5,849 bases of DNA from Gammaproteobacteria bacterium (GTDB lineage Bacteria > Pseudomonadota > Gammaproteobacteria > SZUA-229): contig JAOUPA010000118.1 of NCBI GenBank assembly GCA_029880105.1, forward strand, positions 1 through 5,849. The letters run 5' to 3'. Shown piece after piece: positions 1 to 5,713 of the stretch. The position numbers were made by a program, and so were the translations under genes. Position 1 is the first letter of the stretch, and each line of letters begins with the position of its first letter. The notes under the pieces were generated by a model, which saw only the letters and a program-made list of their open reading frames with translations, was not told where the DNA came from and did not search any database.

Positions 1-1
1 A

Positions 2-520
2 TTCGCCCATATCGTACCAAAAGGTACCGATCATCTTCTATTTATACTCGGCATCTTTCTACTGAGCCTGCATATGAGACCACTGCTCTGGCAGGTCACC
101 ATGTTCACACTGGCACACACCATTACACTTGGTCTGTCAATGAATGGCATTATTGCTTTACCTGCAAATATCGTCGAACCGCTGATTGCCTTATCGATTG
201 CCTATATCGGTGTCGAAAATATCTTTGCCCATTCCCTGCACAGGAGTCGTCTGGTACTGGTTTTTGCTTTCGGGCTATTGCATGGCCTTGGTTTTGCAGG
301 TGTGTTATCGGATTTTGGTATGCCCGATGATGACTTTGCCATTGCCCTGATCAGCTTTAATGTCGGCGTTGAGCTGGCGCAGTTGGCTATTATCGCGACA
401 GCCTTTGCGCTGCTTGGTTACTGGTTTCGACACAAGAACTGGTATCGAAGCAGGGTGATCGTACCCGCATCTGCACTGATCGCGGTCACTGGTTTGATCT
501 GGACGATCCAGCGTATCTAG
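2..520 (+). CDS. HupE/UreJ-like integral membrane protein, 3' part only
   Basis: The reading frame is open from the first bases of the window, so the true start lies upstream; the ATG at 74 is internal, because the residues before it already carry a conserved family motif. The visible 172 residues hold GTDHLLFILG near residues 8-17, a histidine in a membrane segment (LAHTITLG, His39), Glu73, HGLGFAG (His94) and FNVGVE (Asn120, Glu124). About five hydrophobic segments can be drawn. This His/Asp/Glu pattern inside membrane helices is typical of the HupE/UreJ family, whose members are thought to be nickel or cobalt permeases or accessory proteins of hydrogenase or urease. The metal role here is inferred from the family only, since no hydrogenase or urease gene is in the window. 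The protein ends on a short basic tail (Ile-Gln-Arg-Ile). A 75-nt gap separates it from the next gene on the same strand, so read-through is possible. Confidence 0.8.
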   Translation, partial: FAHIVPKGTDHLLFILGIFLLSLHMRPLLWQVTMFTLAHTITLGLSMNGIIALPANIVEPLIALSIAYIGVENIFAHSLHRSRLVLVFAFGLLHGLGFAGVLSDFGMPDDDFAIALISFNVGVELAQLAIIATAFALLGYWFRHKNWYRSRVIVPASALIAVTGLIWTIQRI

Positions 521-595
521 TAAAGTTTTTTCTGGAAGCGATAAAACATCTGTTCTATTATTGTTCCCTCAAAACATTATTCACGGATGAATCTT

Positions 596-1516
596 ATGAA
601 AACACCACGTTCACTATTTTTCTCGATCTTTTTATACCTGCTAAGTAACCAGTCACTGGCCACAGAAAGTGCATACTATTCTGATAGCCACGGCAGCGAA
701 GTCCTGTTTCCGCTAGGTGAAATCTCCTTTGCTGACGAAGTGATTCGATATGAAGCTGGTGATCCAGCACCGCTAAAGGCAAAACATCGTGATGCCTCGC
801 GGGCACTTTCGATTCCCGATTACCAGCACAGCACCGGTGACGGTTACCTGAGCCTGGGCTGTGGTGGTGTACTCGTGGTCAAGTTTAACGATAATGCGCT
901 CACTGATATCGAAGGACCCGATTTATACGTGTTCGAGGTTGGTACCGCTATTGAGCCCACCCAGCTCGAAATTTCACCGGATAACAGAAACTGGATCATG
1001 GTTGGTGAAATCAGCGGTGGTCGTGCCGACGTTGACATTGCTGCCTACACCGCTGAATACGAAAGTTTCCGCTATCTCAGGCTTACCGACCTGAAGCAGC
1101 ACTGTGGCCGCGGCTCACCTGGCTCTGATATCGATGCCATCGGTGCTATAGGTTCAGCACTGCGCCTGACGCTGGATAGTGGCGTGGTATTTGGTTTCAA
1201 TCAGTCCGTCTTAACGCGCACTGCGATTAACAATCTGGAGCAGGTCATAACGCGAATTAAAAGCTACGCCAAATCAAGAATTACGGTCGCGGGCCATACC
1301 GATAGCAAGGGCTCTGACGACTATAACCTCCAGTTATCACAGCAGCGCGCCAATGCTGTACGTGACTATATTTCTCGATATATTGATGCAGCACAGGCCA
1401 CGATCAAGGCCATTGGTTACGGCGAGTCACAGCCGGCTGCCAGCAATGAAACCGAGGCAGGGCGACAAAGCAACCGCCGTGTTGAAATCATCGTCATGCC
1501 AATGAATTCCCCCTGA
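596..1516 (+). CDS. Secreted protein with C-terminal OmpA peptidoglycan-binding domain
   Basis: This is a 306-residue protein. I prefer the ATG at 596 because GGATGA (585-590) sits at Shine-Dalgarno distance from it; the in-frame ATG at 587 has no such site and would add only three residues. Residues 1-23 form a Sec signal peptide (basic start, hydrophobic core, cleavage after SLA). Residues about 24-190 are rich in beta strands with two cysteines (C89, C170) and motifs such as DLYVFEVG, ISPDNRNW and YLRLTDL, ending in GSDIDAIGAIG. This resembles beta-sandwich surface domains, but I cannot name the family. Residues about 194-302 are an OmpA/MotB-like domain: FGFNQSVLT, then GHTDSKGSDDYNLQLSQQRA, GYGESQPAASN and NRRVEI. 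Asp236 and Arg251 match the pair that binds the meso-diaminopimelate of peptidoglycan. The protein probably anchors an envelope module to the cell wall. There is no transmembrane barrel and no lipobox at the signal cleavage site. Confidence 0.85.
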   Translation: MKTPRSLFFSIFLYLLSNQSLATESAYYSDSHGSEVLFPLGEISFADEVIRYEAGDPAPLKAKHRDASRALSIPDYQHSTGDGYLSLGCGGVLVVKFNDNALTDIEGPDLYVFEVGTAIEPTQLEISPDNRNWIMVGEISGGRADVDIAAYTAEYESFRYLRLTDLKQHCGRGSPGSDIDAIGAIGSALRLTLDSGVVFGFNQSVLTRTAINNLEQVITRIKSYAKSRITVAGHTDSKGSDDYNLQLSQQRANAVRDYISRYIDAAQATIKAIGYGESQPAASNETEAGRQSNRRVEIIVMPMNSP

Positions 1517-1532
1517 TATCAGCAAAAATGTT

Positions 1533-1561
1533 TTGAAGCCGGCCTGATTGGATAGCATTAT
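1533..1561 (+). promoter_or_regulatory. Putative sigma70 promoter of the lol operon
   Basis: TTGAAG (1533-1538), a 17-nt spacer and CATTAT (1556-1561) give 4 of 6 matches to each consensus hexamer at ideal spacing. Transcription would start near 1568, about 20 nt before the ATG at 1588. This placement argues against the in-frame TTG at 1561 as a start, because that codon overlaps the -10 box. Prediction from pattern only. Confidence 0.4.
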
Positions 1562-1587
1562 TGGCTTATTCCTGCTTAAATCCGCGC

Positions 1588-2835
1588 ATGTTTTTACCCA
1601 AAGAAATTTTTATCGGCCTGCGCTACACGCGAGCTAAACGCAAAAACCATTTTGTCTCGTTCATTGCGTTTATTTCAATTGCCGGTGTGGCCCTGGGCGT
1701 ATTTTCCTTGATCGTCGTACTCTCGGTCATGAACGGCTTCGGTAATGAACTGCGTAACCGTACCCTGAGCATGACCTCGCACGCCACCATCACCGGTTTT
1801 GATGGCTATGTCAGCAACTGGGAAGAGGTCTCTGAAAAGGCGATGCAGGAAAAGGGGGTAGTTGGGACTGCACCGTATATTCAAAAAGAGGTCATGATGT
1901 CTAATGACCGTCGCGTTAGTGGCTCCCTGGTGCGTGGAATTCGCCCCGAACTGGAAACAAACGTTTCCAGCATTGCCAGCAAGATGGTCTCAGGAAAACT
2001 CAGCGACCTTAAATCAGGTGAATACGGCATTATTATTGGTCACGAACTGGCCAATTCACTTGGCGTCTATGAGGGTGACCGGGTCACACTGATTACCCCG
2101 CAGGTCATGATCAGTGCAGTCGGCGTTATGCCTCGGCTGAGGCGCTTCAAGGTAGTCGGTGTCTTCGAAGTCGGTATGCACGAGTTCGACAGTGCCATGT
2201 CGTATATGCACATCGACGACGCCGGCAAACTGTTTGGTTTCAACGGTAACGTCAACGGTGTCCGCCTCAAGCTCACCGACCTTTTTGAAGCACCAATTAT
2301 TGCCCGAGAGCTGGACAAGGTCTTTGGTGAAAATTACTGGGTACGTGATTGGACCAGGCAGCACAGTAACTTTTTCCGCGCACTGAAAACTGAAAAAACC
2401 GTGATGTTTATTATCTTGCTGATGGTGGTTGCGGTCGCCGCACTGAATATCGTCTCCACGCTGATGATGTCGGTCAATGACAAGGAGTCCGATATCGCCA
2501 TACTCAGGGCGCTCGGCATCACACCGCGAAGTATCATGGCCATCTTTATGATTCAGGGCGCGATTATTGGTCTGTTCGGCACGCTGATTGGTGTCGCTGC
2601 AGGCGTACCCACCGCGCTCAATGTCTTCGAAATCGTCAGTTATTTTGAGCAGCTGTTCAATACCGACTTCCTGCCCTCCGACGTCTATTACATCAGCGAT
2701 GTCGTTGCCGATGTCAGGGCCGATGAAGTCATTACCTATGCCGTATCCGCCTTTCTCATCACGATTCTGGCGACGATTTATCCCGCGTGGCGTGCCTCCA
2801 AAACCCTGCCTGCCGAGGCGCTACGCTATGAATAG
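1588..2835 (+). CDS. lolC: Lipoprotein-releasing ABC transporter permease, single LolC/LolE hybrid (LolF-like)
   Basis: This is the inner-membrane permease that, with LolD, extracts mature lipoproteins from the inner membrane and passes them to LolA. I chose the ATG at 1588 because the family begins M-x-x-P-x-x-x-F-I-G-L-R-Y and here the protein starts MFLPKEIFIGLRY; a TTG at 1561 would add nine atypical residues. Length is 415 residues, as expected (E. coli LolC 399, LolE 414). Layout: TM1 about 23-48, a periplasmic MacB-like domain about 49-268, then an FtsX domain with TM segments near 271-297, 315-345 and 380-402. The cytoplasmic coupling stretch is KESDIAILRALG (299-310). A proline-flanked loop (P171 to P182, followed by RLRRF) sits where LolC has its LolA-binding Hook and Pad. 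FLPSDVYYIS (361-370) is LolE-like, while YPAWRAS...PAEALRYE at the end is LolC-like. The gene overlaps lolD by 8 bp, so translational coupling is likely. The family call is firm; the label lolC rather than lolF is a naming convention. Confidence 0.93.
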   Translation: MFLPKEIFIGLRYTRAKRKNHFVSFIAFISIAGVALGVFSLIVVLSVMNGFGNELRNRTLSMTSHATITGFDGYVSNWEEVSEKAMQEKGVVGTAPYIQKEVMMSNDRRVSGSLVRGIRPELETNVSSIASKMVSGKLSDLKSGEYGIIIGHELANSLGVYEGDRVTLITPQVMISAVGVMPRLRRFKVVGVFEVGMHEFDSAMSYMHIDDAGKLFGFNGNVNGVRLKLTDLFEAPIIARELDKVFGENYWVRDWTRQHSNFFRALKTEKTVMFIILLMVVAVAALNIVSTLMMSVNDKESDIAILRALGITPRSIMAIFMIQGAIIGLFGTLIGVAAGVPTALNVFEIVSYFEQLFNTDFLPSDVYYISDVVADVRADEVITYAVSAFLITILATIYPAWRASKTLPAEALRYE

Positions 2836-3511
2836 GTTTAGCCTCGAAGCGGTGGATATCGGTAAAGCCTACCAGGAGGGCAGTGGTGATGCGCTGCACG
2901 TACTCTCTGATATCAACCTGCACCTGCACCACGGCGAAACCGTGGCGATTATCGGTTCATCTGGCTCGGGTAAAACTACCTTGCTGAATATACTGGGCGG
3001 CCTGGATGAGGCGACATCGGGCAGGGTACTGCTGAATGGCGATGATATCGCCAGCCACAGTGAAAAGACCCGCTGCACCATCCGTAATCGTCATCTCGGT
3101 TTTATTTACCAGTTCCACCACCTGCTGCCGGAATTTACCACGCTGGAAAATGCAGCAATGCCGTTGCTCATTGCCGGGATGAAACCTGAAGCTGCCAGCC
3201 AGAAGGCCGAGGCCATCCTCGGCGAAGTTGGCCTGTCGCAACGCCTGCACCACAAACCCGGCGAGCTCTCTGGTGGCGAACGCCAGCGCTGCGCGATAGC
3301 AAGGGCCCTGATTCACAACCCTGATTGCGTTCTTGCCGATGAGCCCACCGGCAACCTTGACCGTAAAAATGCCGAGCAGGCCATCGAACTGATTATCCAG
3401 CTCAACCAGAGCTACAAAACCGCGTTGGTCATTGTCACCCACGACCTGCAGATTGCAGAACGGATGAACAGGATCTACACGCTAGAAGATGGTGTGCTAA
3501 CAGCACAATAA
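2828..3511 (+). CDS. lolD: Lipoprotein-releasing ABC transporter ATP-binding protein LolD
   Basis: This is the cytoplasmic ATPase of the Lol exporter; it powers lipoprotein release by the upstream permease. It has 227 residues, close to the usual 230. Motifs run in order: Walker A GSSGSGKT (43-50), Q-loop Gln95, the LolD-specific stretch FHHLLPEFTTLENAAMPLL (96-114), signature LSGGERQR (147-154), Walker B VLADE (168-172) with catalytic Glu172, D-loop GNLD (175-178) and switch His205 in VTHD. All key residues are present, so the protein should be active. The ATG at 2828 lies inside the end of the permease gene (ATGAATAG overlap) and starts the family's normal N-terminus (MNRFSLEAVDIGKAY). An upstream in-frame extension to 2588 is only open frame inside the permease gene. 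The last about 20 codons have a second, damaged copy at 5694-5756. Confidence 0.96.
   Translation: MNRFSLEAVDIGKAYQEGSGDALHVLSDINLHLHHGETVAIIGSSGSGKTTLLNILGGLDEATSGRVLLNGDDIASHSEKTRCTIRNRHLGFIYQFHHLLPEFTTLENAAMPLLIAGMKPEAASQKAEAILGEVGLSQRLHHKPGELSGGERQRCAIARALIHNPDCVLADEPTGNLDRKNAEQAIELIIQLNQSYKTALVIVTHDLQIAERMNRIYTLEDGVLTAQ
3448..3467 (+). repeat. Direct repeat copy 1, inside the lolD 3' end
   Basis: These 20 bases match 5694-5713 at 19 of 20 positions (A versus G at the tenth base). In lolD they encode Gln-Ile-Ala-Glu-Arg-Met just before the C-terminus. The two copies bracket the accessory operon in the middle of the window. Confidence 0.75.
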
Positions 3512-3547
3512 TAATTTTGAGTTAGCTGATTGACTGTATTCAGGCTG

Positions 3548-3572
3548 AAAAAGCCATCGCTTGTAGCTTTTT
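3548..3572. terminator. Possible bidirectional terminator between the convergent operons
   Basis: AAAAAGC (3548-3554) and GCTTTTT (3566-3572) can pair as a 7-bp stem around an 11-nt loop. Both strands then show a T-run on the 3' side of the stem, as expected for a shared terminator between lolD (+) and the cohesin-like gene (-). The stem has only two G-C pairs, so it is weak. Apart from this hairpin I see nothing in the 95 nt between the two genes. Confidence 0.4.
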
Positions 3573-3606
3573 AACAATTTACATTTGTAGCTCATTTTCG
3601 TCCGCT

Positions 3607-4089
3607 TCATCTTGCACGAATAACATGAATATCCACAGGACTGAAGTTAACGGTCATACGTTGTCCACTGCTAGCAAATGGATTTTTGGCTGACTCAGTA
3701 ATTACAATAGAGCTCTTTCCCTTTCCTATTGCCTGAAAAAGCACCTTGGCAATTTTTACATTGCCCAATGCGCCTTTGAAACTACTGAACAAGATATCCC
3801 GCACTATTCCAGCATTATTATCAATGTCTCCAATCTGACTGCCAAGGCTCCAGGCACCGGTATCTATGCTGACCTCAACTACATGAATGATGGAGGCATC
3901 ATATTCCAGATTGATTCCTCCCCCCTCGGAGATGGTCAAATTAGTCGCAATAATATCAAGTGAGAATATTTCGCCGACTCTGTATTTGGCTTCCGATTTA
4001 TCGAAAGCAATAATATTCTCTGTATCAGCTGAAACGACATTGGTAAACGCAAGATAGACAACAAGTAATGTGGAAAGGTATTTATTCAT
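3607..4089 (-). CDS. Small secreted cohesin-domain protein
   Basis: This is a 160-residue protein made of a Sec signal peptide (1-21, cleavage near VVSA/DT) and one beta-rich domain (about 33-158). The domain carries the cohesin-type pattern: YRVGEIFSLDIIATNL (36-51), GGGINLEYDASIIHV (56-70), VSIDTGAW (73-80), a glycine-rich late region (GKGKSS, 122-127) and a last strand VDIHVI. Cohesins are receptor domains that bind dockerins through a beta-sheet face. The preceding gene encodes a dockerin, so binding between the two is the obvious hypothesis, not shown by the sequence itself. No membrane anchor, sortase motif or lipobox is seen, so the protein should be periplasmic or secreted. A ribosome site (GAGG, 7 nt upstream) supports the start. 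It is the last gene of the operon, 24 nt after the dockerin gene. It is AT-rich (24 G+C of 60 at 3661-3720, against 41 of 60 at 3241-3300 in lolD). Confidence 0.72.
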   Translation of the reverse strand: MNKYLSTLLVVYLAFTNVVSADTENIIAFDKSEAKYRVGEIFSLDIIATNLTISEGGGINLEYDASIIHVVEVSIDTGAWSLGSQIGDIDNNAGIVRDILFSSFKGALGNVKIAKVLFQAIGKGKSSIVITESAKNPFASSGQRMTVNFSPVDIHVIRAR

Positions 4090-4113
4090 TCTGCAACCTC
4101 TAATCTACAAGCC

Positions 4114-4932
4114 CTACGGGCCTGGTGCCTGGAAGAGCATTTTTTTCAAAAAACCAAGGTCTAATGAGTTAACAATGCTGTCTCCATTGAAATCCGAGTC
4201 TGAAACACCCGTGGTGAAAAATGCCTGCTTGAATAATCCCACGTCGAGAGAATTAACAAATACGTCGTTGTTGAGATCCGCATCACAGATATTGCCATAG
4301 CCATCGCTATCTGTATCAAGCTGGCTGGCATTAGGTTCCTGGGTACAGTTGTCGCATACATTGCCGACACCATCCGCATCGGCATCTTCCTGACCTGGGT
4401 TGGCCGTGTTAACACAATTATCAAGGCTATCGGCGATACCATCGCCATCACTATCTGGCGGTGGCGGTGGGGGAGGTGGTGGCGTTCCTCCTTCTGAGCT
4501 ACATACGGTTGATGCAATTTGGGACACTTCACCGGTAGCTGAATCAAACACAATAACAGCATTATCGTTTGAGGCGTAGATGCCACCGACAATGCTTTGC
4601 AGTGTACCAGTGGTGCTGGTATACATGATAAATGCATCTTCGATATTGACTGAGGTGGTTAAGGCAAAAGCTTCGTAGGTCTGGCAGGTATTGACATCTT
4701 CATCGTAAACCAGAATATCGGTCTCAAGGTAATCGATTTTCGTGCAGGAAAAGATTAACGATTGGGTTGCCACCAGGCCACCTGATGGTGTTTGCACATA
4801 GGCATCCAGGCAACTTTGTGTCATATTCAGGCCTTTGAAAAGCAAATACTGCCCGGCATAGACATCTACCGACAGCAAACTTGCGCCTGCCAGCAGTACA
4901 AATGCAACAACATTGCTGAGATAATGGCGCAT
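4114..4932 (-). CDS. Secreted dockerin protein with thrombospondin type 3-like calcium repeats
   Basis: This is a 272-residue protein. Residues 1-26 are a Sec signal peptide (cleavage after VYA). Residues 27-149 form an N-terminal region I do not recognise, with four cysteines (41, 63, 83, 144). A run of nine prolines (151-159) links it to Asp/Asn-rich repeats (160-218: DSDGDGIADSLDNC, DADADGVGNVCDNC, DTDSDGYGNICD) of the thrombospondin type 3 kind, which bind calcium. Residues 219-270 are a type I dockerin: two loops, DLNNDVFVNSLD (219-230) and DFNGDSIVNSLD (247-258), each fitting D-x-N-x-D-x-x-x-N-x-x-D and followed by helices VGLFKQAFF and LGFLKKMLF. The near-identical halves would allow a symmetric, two-way dockerin. 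The start has AGGAG 5 nt upstream. It lies 31 nt after the hcp-like gene and 24 nt before the cohesin gene. No catalytic domain is visible, so this is not a classical cellulosomal enzyme. Confidence 0.85.
   Translation of the reverse strand: MRHYLSNVVAFVLLAGASLLSVDVYAGQYLLFKGLNMTQSCLDAYVQTPSGGLVATQSLIFSCTKIDYLETDILVYDEDVNTCQTYEAFALTTSVNIEDAFIMYTSTTGTLQSIVGGIYASNDNAVIVFDSATGEVSQIASTVCSSEGGTPPPPPPPPPDSDGDGIADSLDNCVNTANPGQEDADADGVGNVCDNCTQEPNASQLDTDSDGYGNICDADLNNDVFVNSLDVGLFKQAFFTTGVSDSDFNGDSIVNSLDLGFLKKMLFQAPGP
4456..4482 (-). repeat. Polyproline-coding tract (nine codons)
   Basis: Nine consecutive proline codons, using a mix of CCA, CCT, CCC and CCG, separate the N-terminal region of the dockerin protein from its calcium-binding part. 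The tract acts as a stiff linker. A run this long normally needs elongation factor P for translation. Confidence 0.85.
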
Positions 4933-4963
4933 TTAAACTCCTGTATTTATTTTGCGTCTCTAA

Positions 4964-5524
4964 CTACCATATGGGGCTTGCCCAGTCATCTGCCCCTGTT
5001 ATCCCGCCATCTTCATAGATGATTTCGATATGCTGGAACACAAAACTGAGTGCTTCGAGTGGGCCAGATTGAGTGCCTGCTTCCGAGCTTGGTACGATAC
5101 TGACAAGACGGGCGTTATAAAGCCAAACCGTATAAAACTGAACTTGTTGCCCAGTTTGTGATGGTTGATAGAACCTGATTATCACCTCTGACAGGTTTTC
5201 ATTTGTTACCAGTGCCTGGAACAGAAGAGGTGAGGCTTTATCAATCTCTTTCAAAATCCGTATGGGTCGATGCTGACGCTGGCCGGTTGGCGCGCCTGAG
5301 GCAGGATCGTAGGGCGTACTCACATTATAGCCAAAATTAATGACTTCCATACTATCTTCACGCCCGGCCATGGTAACACTGCCCTTGATTTCCCCCTGTG
5401 TATCACCGGTAATGCTCATATAGGCGTACAGAGCCGCCCACGAGGCTGAGGGTATGGCCATAACGGTAAGTAATAGTAATACCTGGGATGCCTTTAACAG
5501 GCTTAATAGAGAATTGCTTTTCAT
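4964..5524 (-). CDS. Hcp-family (T6SS tube) protein with Sec signal peptide
   Basis: This is a 186-residue protein. The start at 5524 is set by a strong AGGAGG site 9 nt upstream (5534-5539); the longer open frame to 5572 lacks such a site and would bury the signal peptide. Residues 1-30 are a typical Sec signal (Lys2, hydrophobic core LLLLTVMAI, cleavage after SASWA). Residues 31-186 match the Hcp fold pattern: AYMSITGDTQGEIKGSVT (34-51), GRE (54-56), ASGAPTGQRQHRPI (75-88), KEIDKASPLLFQAL (92-105), NENLSEVIIRFYQP (108-121), YTVWLYNA (131-138) and the C-terminal GGITGADDW (173-181). Normal Hcp is cytoplasmic and leaves through the T6SS without a signal peptide; here Sec export would place it in the periplasm or outside. 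Hcp proteins form hexameric rings, which I infer could occur here too. It is the first gene of a three-gene operon, and no other T6SS component is in the window. Confidence 0.87.
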   Translation of the reverse strand: MKSNSLLSLLKASQVLLLLTVMAIPSASWAALYAYMSITGDTQGEIKGSVTMAGREDSMEVINFGYNVSTPYDPASGAPTGQRQHRPIRILKEIDKASPLLFQALVTNENLSEVIIRFYQPSQTGQQVQFYTVWLYNARLVSIVPSSEAGTQSGPLEALSFVFQHIEIIYEDGGITGADDWASPIW

Positions 5525-5533
5525 CGATTCCTT

Positions 5534-5539
5534 CCTCCT
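5534..5539 (-). promoter_or_regulatory. Ribosome binding site of the hcp-like gene
   Basis: Read on the minus strand this is a perfect AGGAGG, 9 nt before the ATG at 5524. It decides the start codon in favour of the form with the signal peptide at its very N-terminus. Confidence 0.8.
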
Positions 5540-5546
5540 GATCTGA

Positions 5547-5562
5547 TACATGAACACATGTA
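5547..5562. repeat. Short inverted repeat upstream of the hcp-like gene
   Basis: TACATG-AACA-CATGTA is a perfect 6-bp inverted repeat with a 4-nt centre, directly upstream of the ribosome site of the exported-Hcp operon. It may be an operator or a small leader hairpin; nothing in the sequence decides between these or excludes chance. Confidence 0.35.
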
Positions 5563-5597
5563 ATAAATACACTCTAATATCTGAGAATCTTATTTAT

Positions 5598-5628
5598 TTG
5601 ACATATCTCAAAAACATTATGATTTCAA
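5598..5628 (-). promoter_or_regulatory. Candidate promoter and palindrome for the hcp-dockerin-cohesin operon
   Basis: On the minus strand TTGAAA (5628-5623), a 17-nt spacer and TATGTC (5605-5600) form a possible promoter about 75 nt before the start codon. The -10 box is poor (3 of 6 matches); CATAAT (5621-5616) is a better -10 but lacks a good -35. The near-palindrome TTGACATATCTCAA (5598-5611, 12 of 14 symmetric) overlaps the -10 box and could be an operator. This is a weak prediction in an AT-rich leader. Confidence 0.25.
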
Positions 5629-5666
5629 TAGGTATGTATTCGCTTGAATAACGATCGAGGAGTGGA

Positions 5667-5689
5667 TTAAAGGGGGCAGCGCCCTTTAA
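5667..5689. repeat. Inverted repeat (8-bp stem, 7-nt loop)
   Basis: TTAAAGGG (5667-5674) pairs perfectly with CCCTTTAA (5682-5689) around GGCAGCG. It ends four bases before the lolD tail relic begins. There is no T-run after it on the plus strand, so it is not a standard terminator. It could be a scar or end of the inserted segment. Confidence 0.4.
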
Positions 5690-5693
5690 ATTA

Positions 5694-5713
5694 GCAGATT
5701 GCGGAACGGATGA
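5694..5713 (+). repeat. Direct repeat copy 2, at the start of the lolD relic
   Basis: Partner of 3448-3467 (19 of 20 identical). The two copies lie in the same orientation and flank the minus-strand operon, as attachment-type repeats or recombination junctions would. Confidence 0.7.

Noticed and set aside
74..76. ATG at 74 as the start of the HupE/UreJ-like gene
   Set aside because: The codons before it encode the conserved GTDHLLF motif, so the gene is cut by the window edge.
1561..1587. TTG start for the Lol permease
   Set aside because: A weak GGA lies upstream, but the codon overlaps a likely -10 box, and the family N-terminus begins at the ATG at 1588.
2957..3442. 161-codon open frame on the minus strand
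   Set aside because: It lies antisense within lolD, which has every ABC ATPase motif; the antisense translation shows no recognisable domain.
4161..4637. 158-codon open frame on the minus strand, in another frame of the dockerin gene
   Set aside because: The dockerin frame has a signal peptide, ribosome site and calcium-binding repeats; this frame gives methionine/isoleucine-rich text with no domain.
3607..4932. A classical cellulosome locus
   Set aside because: There is no glycoside hydrolase, carbohydrate-binding module, multi-cohesin scaffoldin or surface-layer anchor in the window.
4964..5524. A type VI secretion gene cluster
   Set aside because: Only an Hcp-like gene is present, with a Sec signal peptide; no sheath, baseplate, membrane-complex or VgrG gene is seen.
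5525..5572. Upstream start for the Hcp-like gene adding 16 residues
   Set aside because: It has no good ribosome site, and it would put a charged stretch before an otherwise perfect signal peptide that has its own AGGAGG.
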